DNA of 5,622 nucleotides from Candidatus Woesearchaeota archaeon (GCA_019323665.1 JAHWHA010000079.1:1-5622), one strand, 5' to 3'; positions 1-5,250 are shown, counted from the first letter of the stretch. Program-made: numbers and translations. Notes: a model not told the origin generated them from the letters alone.

Positions 1-447
1 CAAATAGTGCCCACGACAATTGTGTCCATTACCTTTGAATCCATGCCAATGACCAAATTCATGGGCAAAAAGACCTTTCAGTGCATCATCCGGAATCTCA
101 AGCAGGTTTTTATTAAATCTATTATTCAATGCCCCTTCTGTCTGAAACACTGACACCATATAACTTCTGTTATGAAAATTTGGAGCAACCACCATCCTAG
201 ATTCAGTCTCACTAAATAGCTCATATCCTACCATATTAAAAATGTCAATAAAACCGCAGTAAGTGAATATTCCCTCTCTAACCTGGGCATTTGTAATTAC
301 GGCAGGTGTTGAATTTCTGTGCACTTTGGGAAGCACACCAAGTCCAACACCATCATCAACCTCCATTGCATCGCGTGTTTCAACAAAAAGACCAGCTTTA
401 TCTCTTAGAAAATCAGCCATTAACAATGCGCCTGTATCAACATCCAT
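1..447 (-). CDS. Partial protein with HEFGH zinc-metallopeptidase motif (C-terminus outside window)
   Basis: Reading the minus strand from the ATG at 447-445 gives 149 open codons to the window edge with no stop. The visible part has no obvious signal peptide or membrane segment and looks like a soluble domain. Near the edge, residues 129-133 read HEFGH, a match to the HExxH zinc-binding and catalytic motif of zincin peptidases, preceded by a helix-like stretch (DALKGLFA) as expected for the active-site helix. More His and Cys residues follow (H135, H142, C144, H147). The third zinc ligand would lie beyond the edge, so the family (M48-like, ImmA/IrrE-like or other) cannot be settled. The start is supported by a TATA-like box 27 nt upstream and by the lack of a Shine-Dalgarno sequence, which suggests a leaderless mRNA. 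It lies 64 nt downstream of pyrG on the same strand but appears to have its own promoter. The motif is seen directly; peptidase activity is inferred. Confidence 0.75.
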   Translation of the reverse strand, partial: MDVDTGALLMADFLRDKAGLFVETRDAMEVDDGVGLGVLPKVHRNSTPAVITNAQVREGIFTYCGFIDIFNMVGYELFSETESRMVVAPNFHNRSYMVSVFQTEGALNNRFNKNLLEIPDDALKGLFAHEFGHWHGFKGNGHNCRGHYL

Positions 448-470
448 TTTGCAGGGGGTTCTTAATTAGG

Positions 471-478
471 ATATAAAA
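471..478 (-). promoter_or_regulatory. TATA box of the HEFGH-protein gene
   Basis: On the minus strand this reads TTTATAT, embedded in an A/T-rich tract and centred about 27 nt before the ATG at 447. Archaeal box A elements normally lie about 26 nt before the transcription start, so the start should fall at or next to the ATG, giving a leaderless transcript. Confidence 0.5.
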
Positions 479-485
479 TTTTCGC

Positions 486-508
486 AGCAATATAAAAATA
501 CCAAAAAT
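486..508 (-). terminator. Probable T-rich terminator after pyrG
   Basis: Just after the pyrG stop, the minus strand has two T5 runs (TATTTTTGGTATTTTTATATT). Archaeal RNA polymerase commonly terminates at such oligo-T tracts without a hairpin. It abuts the promoter of the next gene, which supports separate transcripts. Confidence 0.4.
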
Positions 509-511
509 ACT

Positions 512-2113
512 TCAACTCAGGCACGCCCCCACAAACCCATAGAATAGTGGCGCAGGCCTCTCCAACCTTGATTTCAACTCAGGATGGCCTTGAGTACCAA
601 CAAAGAACTTATGTTTTGGCAGCTCAATAAACTCCACTAATCTTCTGTTAGGACTCATTCCACTGAATACCAAACCATTGCTCTGCAAAATTGCATGATA
701 CAGCGGATTAACCTCATAACGGTGTCTATGCCTCTCATTCACGCAATCCACTTTGTACAACTGATGCACAATAGATTTTTTTCTTAAAACAGCCTGACAG
801 CTTCCAAGCCTCATTGTACCGCCCTTTTCATTCACACTCCGCTGTTCCGGTAATATGTACACAACCGGATGTTGTGTCTTATCATCAATCTCAGTGGAAT
901 TCGCATTATCAAGTCTACATACATTTCTGGCAAATTCAACAACCGCCAACTGCAGACCATAACACAACCCCAGAAACGGCACATTGTTCTTACGTAGATA
1001 TCTAATCACTTCAATCTTACCCTCTGCACCCCTGGCGCCAAAACCCCCAGGGATAATTACACCATCTACATTGTTTAGATTCTGTTTTATCAGATCAGGG
1101 TTGCTGTTAAGAGCTGTTGTCTCAATCCATTTCAAGTGAACTCGCGCGTTGTGGTGAGCTCCTGCGTGCACCAAAGCTTCATGTATGCTCACATAAGAAT
1201 CATGCAGCTCAGTGTATTTGCCGCATATTGCTACCTCAATCTCTTTTTTTGGGAAATTGATATTATTCACGAGTCTCCTCCATTTTTTTAGAGGTGTAAG
1301 CTTTGCCAACCCAAGTTTCGCTTCAATAATCCTGTTGAGTCTCTCTTTCTCAAAAATCAGTGGCAGCTCGTAAACACTCCTTATGTCAGGACTGCTCAGC
1401 ACCTCGCTTTCATCCAGATTGCAGAACATCGCGATTTTCTGCTTTGATTTATTGGTCAATGGTTTTTGAGATCTGCCAATTATTACATCAGGCTGTATCC
1501 CAGAATTCTGTAAAAATCTGGTTGACTGCTGCGTTGGCTTAGTCTTTTGCTCACCAACAGTCTCAAGCACAGGCACATATGTGACATGGATATTCATCAT
1601 ATTCTGTCTCCCCACCTCCATCTTGAGCTGCCTCACAGCCTCGTAAAAAATCTGATTTTCAATATCGCCCACAGTTCCCCCAATCTCTACAAGCGCAACA
1701 TCTGAATTTTCCTTGCTTACAATCTCCACCATCTTAAGTTTAACCTCATTCACAACATGAGGCACAATCTGCACAGTCTGCCCAAGATAGTCACCCCTGC
1801 GCTCCTTGTTAATCACTGATTGGAAAATCTTGCCTGAAGTGAGATTCCACCCAAATTGGCAATCCATATTCATGAAACGTTCATAATGCCCAAAATCCAT
1901 ATCAACTTCGCCACCATCCTCAAGCACAAAAACCTCGCCATGCTCAAAAGGGTTCATCGTGCCTGGATCAATATTAAGATAGCCATCGCACTTTATTGGG
2001 GTCACCTTATAGTTGTTTGAGAGCAATCTGCCAATAGAAGCTGTCACAATACCCTTGCCCAAACCAGAAAGAACCCCACCACTTATCACAATCCATTTGG
2101 TGTTTTTTGGCAT
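512..2113 (-). CDS. pyrG: CTP synthase (glutamine-hydrolysing)
   Basis: Makes CTP from UTP, ATP and glutamine, the last step of pyrimidine nucleotide synthesis, in the cytoplasm. The 533 residues match the usual length (about 530-550) and two-domain layout. The N-terminal amidoligase domain (about 1-270) has a P-loop at 11-21 (SGGVLSGLGKG, K20), K41, metal-binding D71 in EVDMDFGHYERF, H119 and E143 in LVEIGGTVGDIE, plus the UTP-site KTKPTQQST at 190-198. The C-terminal class I glutamine amidotransferase domain (about 290-533) has the PGGFGARG oxyanion region (355-362), nucleophile C384 in GLCYGLQ, and H510/E512 in GHPELKSR, so the triad is complete. Unusual: K-x-D-G-Y-L-N replaces the common K-x-D-P-Y-L-N (G44), and the usual QFHPE is QGHPE. 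The ATG at 2113 places the conserved KWIVISGG start correctly and has a TATA box 25 nt upstream. Identification is essentially certain. Confidence 0.98.
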   Translation of the reverse strand: MPKNTKWIVISGGVLSGLGKGIVTASIGRLLSNNYKVTPIKCDGYLNIDPGTMNPFEHGEVFVLEDGGEVDMDFGHYERFMNMDCQFGWNLTSGKIFQSVINKERRGDYLGQTVQIVPHVVNEVKLKMVEIVSKENSDVALVEIGGTVGDIENQIFYEAVRQLKMEVGRQNMMNIHVTYVPVLETVGEQKTKPTQQSTRFLQNSGIQPDVIIGRSQKPLTNKSKQKIAMFCNLDESEVLSSPDIRSVYELPLIFEKERLNRIIEAKLGLAKLTPLKKWRRLVNNINFPKKEIEVAICGKYTELHDSYVSIHEALVHAGAHHNARVHLKWIETTALNSNPDLIKQNLNNVDGVIIPGGFGARGAEGKIEVIRYLRKNNVPFLGLCYGLQLAVVEFARNVCRLDNANSTEIDDKTQHPVVYILPEQRSVNEKGGTMRLGSCQAVLRKKSIVHQLYKVDCVNERHRHRYEVNPLYHAILQSNGLVFSGMSPNRRLVEFIELPKHKFFVGTQGHPELKSRLERPAPLFYGFVGACLS

Positions 2114-2126
2114 GTCTTGAAAAGAC
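2114..2126. promoter_or_regulatory. Perfect inverted repeat touching the pyrG start codon
   Basis: GTCTT, a 3-nt spacer (GAA) and AAGAC form a perfect 5-bp inverted repeat ending directly at the pyrG ATG. It could be a protein-binding site over the transcription start or, if transcription begins at the distal TATA box, a small hairpin that would hold the start codon at its base. A repeat of this size can also arise by chance. Confidence 0.3.
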
Positions 2127-2134
2127 TGACAGGC

Positions 2135-2143
2135 TATAAAAGG
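2135..2143 (-). promoter_or_regulatory. Proximal TATA box of pyrG
   Basis: The minus strand reads CCTTTTATA, centred about 25 nt before the pyrG ATG, the same spacing as for other genes here. It predicts a transcript starting at or beside the ATG (leaderless). No Shine-Dalgarno sequence precedes the ATG. Confidence 0.5.
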
Positions 2144-2152
2144 ATTATTGCT

Positions 2153-2164
2153 ATATTATATATG
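2153..2164 (-). promoter_or_regulatory. Distal TATA-like element of pyrG
   Basis: The minus strand reads CATATATAATAT, a second good box A candidate. It would place transcription start near 2132, giving a leader of about 20 nt that contains the GTCTT/AAGAC hairpin. Two start sites, leadered and leaderless, are possible. Confidence 0.3.
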
Positions 2165-2225
2165 GTTTAAAGTATAGCATGAGAAATTCTTGAATAGGCG
2201 GTGCCCTAATCATTCCATACAAAGC

Positions 2226-2786
2226 TTAAAAAATCACCTTGATTAAATTACTGAACACCTTAAACCCGTCAAACATCGGCAGCGGAATCATGTTGAAGAT
2301 GAAGAGAAACTTGTTGATCTCTCTTGTAAGAAACGCAACCCTCTGCTGCTTTGGCTTGATCATCCCTTTCTTAAAAGCAAAATCGGTTCCAAGCCAGAGC
2401 AAAAGATTCATTGCAGGACCTGCAAACGCAATTACCGCAAACTGCAGATTTGTTCCAGAACCAAGAATGCTCACAAAGGCTGGCACAAAAATAATAAAGC
2501 CAAAATTCAACAGCTTCAGCAGCAGCCCAATCACTAACCACACATATGCTGCATGGAATGTGGCTTGCATCCCAAAGCCCATTGCCACAAACTTGTGAGC
2601 AAGCTCATGAAGTATCAAGCCAGGGGCAGTAACCAATGCTGCAAACTTGAAAGAATCCCAGTCAAAGCCTGGCTTTAGGTAATCAAGCACTTCCCTTGCC
2701 TGGAACCTCTTGAATATGTCTGAGAAGATGAAGCCCACAAAAGCTGTCATCATTACCATATCAAAAATCTCAGTAAAACTTATCAT
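2226..2786 (-). CDS. Small site-2-protease-family (M50) membrane metallopeptidase
   Basis: Predicted intramembrane zinc protease of the S2P/M50 family. The 186-residue protein is strongly hydrophobic with about five or six membrane segments (roughly 10-23, 47-67, 77-91, 93-110, 114-133, 157-181). The zinc motif HELAH is at 60-64 (H60, E61, H64) inside a membrane helix. AGPAMN at 122-127 matches the conserved AGPxxN loop of the family, and NMIPLPMFDGFKVF (165-178) is the second conserved motif, whose D173 would be the third zinc ligand. No PDZ or CBS domain is present, so this is a minimal core. Archaeal members of this type are often annotated only as M50 peptidase; the substrate cannot be told from the sequence, and the neighbours (pyrG downstream, tRNA-Pro upstream) give no clue. 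The start at 2786 has a T5A3 TATA-like box 26-27 nt upstream and no Shine-Dalgarno sequence. Family assignment is firm, role unknown. Confidence 0.93.
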   Translation of the reverse strand: MISFTEIFDMVMMTAFVGFIFSDIFKRFQAREVLDYLKPGFDWDSFKFAALVTAPGLILHELAHKFVAMGFGMQATFHAAYVWLVIGLLLKLLNFGFIIFVPAFVSILGSGTNLQFAVIAFAGPAMNLLLWLGTDFAFKKGMIKPKQQRVAFLTREINKFLFIFNMIPLPMFDGFKVFSNLIKVIF

Positions 2787-2807
2787 GGAAAATGCTTATA
2801 TATATTC

Positions 2808-2817
2808 ATTTAAAAAG
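2808..2817 (-). promoter_or_regulatory. TATA-like box of the M50 gene
   Basis: The minus strand reads CTTTTTAAAT, centred 26-27 nt before the ATG at 2786, fitting a leaderless start. A second A/T element (ATATATATAAG, around 2796-2805) is closer and would start transcription inside the annotated CDS, where Met11 or Met13 could serve as alternative starts. The T5 run may also end the upstream tRNA-Pro(UGG) transcript. Confidence 0.4.
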
Positions 2818-2834
2818 TTTTGTTTTCAAGAATA

Positions 2835-2940
2835 TGGGGCAGGGAGGACTTCCAATGGGACTGAATTATCAGCCACTTGTTTGAACCCCCGATTACACGC
2901 ACCCAAAGCGCGCATCATATCCAAGCTAGATCACTGCCAC
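2835..2940 (-). tRNA. trnP: tRNA-Pro(UGG) with a 31-nt T-loop intron
   Basis: The minus strand folds into a 75-nt tRNA after removal of 31 nt. Acceptor GTGGCAG/CTGCCCC; D-arm with G18G19; anticodon stem CGCGC/GCGTG; loop TTTGGGT giving anticodon UGG (proline, codon CCA and probably other CCN); T-stem GGGGG/CCTCC; discriminator A73; no encoded CCA. The T-loop is split between A59 and T60 by an intron. Apart from position 2, the anticodon arm and the variable loop, the exons equal the neighbouring tRNA-Pro(CGG); the 29:41 pair changes T-A to C-G between the copies, a compensatory change that argues for a real gene. Odd: a U2xC71 mismatch in the acceptor stem. The anticodon loop has U32 and U38. 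Confidence 0.88.
2849..2879 (-). other. T-loop intron (59/60) of tRNA-Pro(UGG), 31 nt
   Basis: BHB motif: outer helix is the T-stem GGGGG/CCTCC; the 4-bp central helix pairs exon TTCA with intron TGGA; 3-nt bulges are AAC (cut AA|C) and AGT (cut AG|T). The inner stem is imperfect (A-T, A.A, G-C, T.C, G-C, G.T, then CTGA/TCAG) and closed by a TAAT loop. Splicing restores the T-loop TTCAAAT. Boundaries follow the usual cut after the second bulge nucleotide and are inferred from structure. Confidence 0.82.
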
Positions 2941-2968
2941 ACATAACTCTCACTGCACATAATTTCAA

Positions 2969-2979
2969 CTATATATACT
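2969..2979 (-). promoter_or_regulatory. TATA box of tRNA-Pro(UGG)
   Basis: The minus strand reads AGTATATATAG, centred about 34 nt before the first tRNA base, predicting a short 5' leader of about 8 nt to be removed by RNase P. It gives this tRNA its own promoter in the 52-nt gap between the two tRNA-Pro genes. Confidence 0.5.
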
Positions 2980-2992
2980 TAATGAAAACAGA

Positions 2993-3089
2993 TGGGGCAG
3001 GGAGGAAATCCAGCAACTCTGCATTGCATTTGAACCCCCGATAACATGCTCCCGAAGCATGCATCATATCCAAGCTAGATCACTGCCCC
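2993..3089 (-). tRNA. trnP: tRNA-Pro(CGG) with a 22-nt T-loop intron
   Basis: The minus strand folds into a 75-nt tRNA after removal of 22 nt. Acceptor GGGGCAG/CTGCCCC is perfect; U8; D-arm ATCT/TGAT with G18G19; anticodon stem CATGC/GCATG; loop TTCGGGA gives anticodon CGG (proline, codon CCG); variable loop TTATC; T-stem GGGGG/CCTCC with one G-U; discriminator A73; CCA not encoded. The T-loop is interrupted between A59 and T60. It stands 52 nt upstream of tRNA-Pro(UGG) in the same direction, evidently a tandem duplication that diverged mainly in the anticodon arm and the intron. Confidence 0.92.
3007..3028 (-). other. T-loop intron (59/60) of tRNA-Pro(CGG), 22 nt
   Basis: A textbook BHB: outer helix GGGGG/CCTCC (T-stem), 3-nt bulge AAT, central helix exon TTCA with intron TGGA (one G-U), 3-nt bulge TTT, inner helix GCAA/TTGC closed by a 7-nt loop. 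Cuts after the second bulge nucleotides (AA|T and TT|T) restore T-loop TTCAAAT. At 22 nt it is close to the minimum that can form the motif. Confidence 0.88.
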
Positions 3090-3092
3090 AGC

Positions 3093-3118
3093 AAACCAAG
3101 TCTCAGTCTATTTGGTTT
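3093..3118. repeat. 7-bp perfect inverted repeat upstream of tRNA-Pro(CGG)
   Basis: AAACCAA (3093-3099) and TTGGTTT (3112-3118) are perfect inverted arms around a 12-nt spacer. The distal arm overlaps the TATA-like TTATTAAAC of the tRNA (around 3115-3123, about 30 nt before its first base). It could be a hairpin ending the upstream gene's transcript or a binding site over the tRNA promoter. Confidence 0.35.
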
Positions 3119-3194
3119 AATAATCTTGCGCATCAAACTATCTTTGTGGTACACTATGATAAGAAGCATAGCCTAAAACTGCCAACTGATATAT

Positions 3195-3761
3195 TCACTC
3201 TCGAGAAGCTTGAGCATCACATTTTTTCATAGCGAGTGAATTTCTGATTGCATGTGCATACCTGGCACAAGTATACTCTGGATTTGGTGCAAGTCCATGT
3301 AATCCAGCAATAATATCCAAGCTAGCATTATCTTCTGAAGGAAACATCCCCCGCAGAGTTGTGCTTTGCAACTCAACAGATTTGGTAATATCAACAATGC
3401 TCACTATAGGATACTTGTGGTATCCCTGTGCCCTTGGCTTGAGCCACGGTCCTATGCGCAAGAGCAATCGCCTACTCTTTGTGGGAGTACCTTCAAGAAC
3501 ATACAAGCCTATCTCTGGCTCCAAAGAGAAATTCATAAGAAAATCCCCAAGCAGGTTATCCTTCTGAGTTTGAAGCGGCGTGGCAAAAGCATAAACCGTT
3601 CTTTGGGGCACAACATCCCCATTACCAGCAATCGCAAAATCCTGGTAAAAGTCGTAGGTATATGAGCCGCTCTTAAACCTGCAAAGCTGCAGGCTTTCAG
3701 CACCCAAATCCAAAAACAATACCCTATCAATTTTAAAAAACAATCTTCCTTCAATTCCCAT
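3195..3761 (-). CDS. Hypothetical protein, 188 residues, unrecognised
   Basis: I do not recognise a family. The protein has no signal peptide and no clear membrane helix, and looks like a soluble mixed alpha/beta domain: beta-like hydrophobic strands alternate at about 12-18 (VLFLDLG), 84-90 (IGLYVLE) and 117-124 (YPIVSIVD), and a helix-rich C-terminus (about 145-180) ends in a polar tail. Four Cys (27, 164, 181 and none paired as CxxC) give no zinc motif. It is likely a real gene: 188 codons are open, the ATG at 3761 has a TATA box 26-27 nt upstream like its neighbours, and it fills the gap between kae1 and the tRNA-Pro pair. An overlapping frame with a TTG start at 3766 is only 77 codons and is dismissed. 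A 5-bp inverted repeat (AGGAG-N7-CTCCT) lies between the TATA box and the start. No Shine-Dalgarno sequence is present. Function unknown. Confidence 0.7.
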   Translation of the reverse strand: MGIEGRLFFKIDRVLFLDLGAESLQLCRFKSGSYTYDFYQDFAIAGNGDVVPQRTVYAFATPLQTQKDNLLGDFLMNFSLEPEIGLYVLEGTPTKSRRLLLRIGPWLKPRAQGYHKYPIVSIVDITKSVELQSTTLRGMFPSEDNASLDIIAGLHGLAPNPEYTCARYAHAIRNSLAMKKCDAQASRE

Positions 3762-3765
3762 GACA

Positions 3766-3782
3766 AGGAGGAATATACTCCT
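3766..3782. promoter_or_regulatory. Candidate operator: AGGAG-N7-CTCCT
   Basis: A perfect 5-bp inverted repeat with a 7-nt A/T spacer sits between the TATA box and the predicted start of the unrecognised 188-residue gene, where a bound protein would block initiation. Only one copy is seen, so a regulatory role is a guess. Confidence 0.3.
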
Positions 3783-3783
3783 G

Positions 3784-3791
3784 TTTTAATA
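3784..3791 (-). promoter_or_regulatory. TATA box of the 188-residue hypothetical gene
   Basis: The minus strand reads TATTAAAA, centred 26-27 nt before the ATG at 3761, which predicts a leaderless mRNA. Confidence 0.5.
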
Positions 3792-3830
3792 CCTTTCGTT
3801 TTTTGTAACTTTCGAGTGATAATCAGTTAT

Positions 3831-3848
3831 TAATGGATACCACCATTA
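3831..3848. repeat. 6-bp inverted repeat in the kae1 to hypothetical gap
   Basis: TAATGG (3831-3836) and CCATTA (3843-3848) are perfect inverted arms with a 6-nt spacer. The 156-nt gap from 3762 to 3917 is otherwise A/T-rich, with no ORF of note and no RNA gene that I can fold. The repeat lies upstream of the hypothetical gene's promoter. Confidence 0.25.
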
Positions 3849-3917
3849 TGAATTCAATTAATATATATTAAATAGTAATCATCTCTAATTCACAGCACCA
3901 CTTAAAATCAGAGATTT

Positions 3918-4910
3918 TCAGGCATCAGTTTGCTTCCAGGAAACTAATACATCATCAGTCCGCTCATAAGGCTTGATATAGCTATCCTCAATAGATGTTG
4001 TGTTGCCAGCTTTGTAGCTGATCAAACCATGCCAGGCAATCATTGCCCCATTGTCCAACAAAAACTGTTTCTCAGGAACAAAGAATTTTGCATTGCGCTC
4101 CTTGCACATTATGCTGCACATCTCTTGTAACCTGAGGTTGCATGCTACTCCTCCACCCAATAGAAGCTCTTTCTTATTGCAGTGCGCCATTGCTCTCTCA
4201 CTAACCTCAACGAGCATAGCAAACACTGTCTCCTGCACACTAAAACACAAATCCTCAGCAGAAAGTTTCTTGGACCTTATTTTCTGTTTTAAGTTAGTAA
4301 GAATGCCTCCAAAACTTACATCCATCCCTTTCACAACATATGGCAGTTCAATGTAATTCCTGGATTTCAAAGCCATCTCTTCTATCTTTGGTCCTCCAGG
4401 AAACCCAATGCCAAGTTCGCGTGCAAAGGCATCCAGCAAATTGCCAATACCAATGTCCAATGTTTCACCAAAAACACGGTATTTGCCGCCTTCAAACGCA
4501 ATAACCTGGGTATTTGCACCAGAAACATACAGCAAAACTGGATCAGTGCTGCCACAACACAAACTGCCTATCTCAAGATGAGCAACACAATGATTAACTC
4601 CGACTATTGGCTTTTTATGTAGGACACTCAAAGACCTAGCAACCATTGCCCCAATCTTTAAACAATTCCCCAAACCGGGGCTCTGTGAAAATGCAAAAAC
4701 ATCAATATCTTCCATTAATAACCCAGCCTTTTCCAAAGCCGCATTTATCACGCCATCACAAACCTCAACATGATGGTCAGAAGCTTCATAAGGGATTATG
4801 CCTCCCTTCCTTGGTTTATACATGTCAATCACATTGGCAAGTACTTTTCTCTCTTTAACAATACCAACACCAAAAGTGTGGGCTGTGCTTTCTATACCTA
4901 AACATATCAT
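3918..4910 (-). CDS. kae1: Kae1, tRNA N6-threonylcarbamoyladenosine synthase subunit of KEOPS
   Basis: Catalytic subunit that transfers threonylcarbamoyl from TC-AMP to A37 of ANN-decoding tRNAs, forming t6A, within the KEOPS complex (Kae1, Bud32, Cgi121, Pcc1). The ASKHA-fold protein starts MICLGIEST at 4910, giving 330 residues, close to stand-alone archaeal Kae1. In this numbering H107 and H111 (NHCVAHLEIG) and D286 (LLDNGAMIAW) are the metal ligands, with Y128 in LLYVSGANTQ. GNLLDAFAREL, FPGGPKIE, GMDVSFGG and LLLGGGVACN are further family motifs. Differences from the common sequence: SGAN for SGGN and SFGG for SFSG. There is no fused Bud32 kinase, so Bud32 must be encoded elsewhere. The ORF extends upstream to an ATG at 4961, but those 17 residues are not conserved and a TATA box lies inside them, 27 nt before 4910. 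Divergent from the histone gene. Confidence 0.96.
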   Translation of the reverse strand: MICLGIESTAHTFGVGIVKERKVLANVIDMYKPRKGGIIPYEASDHHVEVCDGVINAALEKAGLLMEDIDVFAFSQSPGLGNCLKIGAMVARSLSVLHKKPIVGVNHCVAHLEIGSLCCGSTDPVLLYVSGANTQVIAFEGGKYRVFGETLDIGIGNLLDAFARELGIGFPGGPKIEEMALKSRNYIELPYVVKGMDVSFGGILTNLKQKIRSKKLSAEDLCFSVQETVFAMLVEVSERAMAHCNKKELLLGGGVACNLRLQEMCSIMCKERNAKFFVPEKQFLLDNGAMIAWHGLISYKAGNTTSIEDSYIKPYERTDDVLVSWKQTDA

Positions 4911-4933
4911 AATGGGTAAGGCAGCTGAGACTC

Positions 4934-4945
4934 TTTTTATATTTA
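4934..4945 (-). promoter_or_regulatory. TATA box of kae1
   Basis: The minus strand reads TAAATATAAAAA, with the core TATAAAAA centred about 27 nt before the ATG at 4910. This decides the start codon in favour of 4910 and predicts a leaderless mRNA. It is back to back with the histone promoter, about 35 nt away. Confidence 0.6.
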
Positions 4946-4973
4946 ACGCAAAACTATGCAAAGGAGCAAAAAC

Positions 4974-4981
4974 TATATAAA
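4974..4981 (+). promoter_or_regulatory. TATA box of the histone gene
   Basis: TATATAAA, centred about 56 nt before the histone ATG, predicts a start near 5003 and a leader of about 30 nt. This spacing is unlike that of the other protein genes here and agrees with the Shine-Dalgarno sequence found in that leader. Confidence 0.55.
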
Positions 4982-5022
4982 CACAGCTTTATTCAGCCTT
5001 AAAATATCAAGATTAAACCAAC

Positions 5023-5028
5023 GAGGTG
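5023..5028 (+). promoter_or_regulatory. Shine-Dalgarno sequence of the histone gene
   Basis: GAGGTG, complementary to the 3' end of 16S rRNA, lies 5 nt before the ATG. It is the only clear ribosome binding site in front of a protein gene in the window, and implies that this highly expressed gene is translated from a leadered mRNA. Confidence 0.75.
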
Positions 5029-5033
5029 TTTGA

Positions 5034-5249
5034 ATGGCAAGAAAGACATTCACAATCCCAAGGGCTCCAGTAGCACGCATACTTTATGATGCAGGGGCAA
5101 AAAGAGTCTCATTAGATGCAGTTGAGGAGTTTGCACAGGTTCTGACAGACATTGGCGAGCAGATTGCCACGCAGGCAAACAAGATTGCCAGGCACGCTGG
5201 CAGAAAGACAATCCATGAGGGCGATATTAAGCTATCTGCAAAACATTAG
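5034..5249 (+). CDS. Archaeal histone (HMf family)
   Basis: DNA-wrapping chromatin protein with a single histone fold, forming dimers and larger stacks on DNA. The 71 residues are basic and match the family from IPRAPVARIL (8-17, helix 1) through the GAKRVS loop (21-26, R24), the long helix 2 (about 27-54), the HAGRKT loop (54-59) and helix 3 (IHEGDIKLS, 60-68). The conserved R57/D64 pair, spaced as in HMfB R52/D59, is present. The N-terminus (MARKTF) carries about five residues more than HMf, while the C-terminus stops at AKH and is slightly shorter, without a tail. The gene is monocistronic, divergent from kae1, with its own TATA box and Shine-Dalgarno sequence and a T-rich tract after the stop. 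The identification is certain. Confidence 0.97.
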   Translation: MARKTFTIPRAPVARILYDAGAKRVSLDAVEEFAQVLTDIGEQIATQANKIARHAGRKTIHEGDIKLSAKH

Positions 5250-5250
5250 A

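Noticed and set aside
263..469. Plus-strand ORF of 68 codons opposite the HEFGH gene
   Set aside because: It is low-complexity, Ser/Thr-rich and antisense to an ORF with a recognisable zinc motif and its own promoter.
2710..2946. Plus-strand ORF of 78 codons across the M50 promoter and tRNA-Pro(UGG)
   Set aside because: It runs antisense through a well-supported tRNA and promoter, and has no family features or promoter of its own.
2835..3089. tRNA-Pro copies taken as pseudogenes because the T-arm is not contiguous
   Set aside because: The extra 31 and 22 nt form BHB motifs whose removal exactly restores the T-loop, and the anticodon stems show compensatory change.
2835..3089. Direct repeats of about 100 nt as a mobile element or CRISPR-like array
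   Set aside because: The repeated unit is a tRNA-Pro gene. There are only two copies, and no transposase or target duplication.
3090..3194. C/D-box guide RNA in the gap before tRNA-Pro(CGG)
   Set aside because: CTGA and TGATG-like strings occur, but not as a proper C, D', C', D set with the right spacing.
3533..3766. Minus-strand 77-codon ORF with a TTG start overlapping the hypothetical gene
   Set aside because: It is a shifted-frame shadow of the 188-residue ORF, which has an ATG at the right distance from the TATA box.
3904..3918. AAAATC-AGA-GATTTT hairpin at the kae1 stop codon as a terminator
   Set aside because: It is only a 6-bp A/T-rich stem partly inside the stop codon and is not followed by a strong T-run on the kae1 strand.
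4911..4961. Upstream ATG that would lengthen Kae1 by 17 residues
   Set aside because: The extra residues do not belong to the Kae1 family, whose N-terminus is the beta strand beginning MICLGIEST, and the TATA box lies within this stretch.
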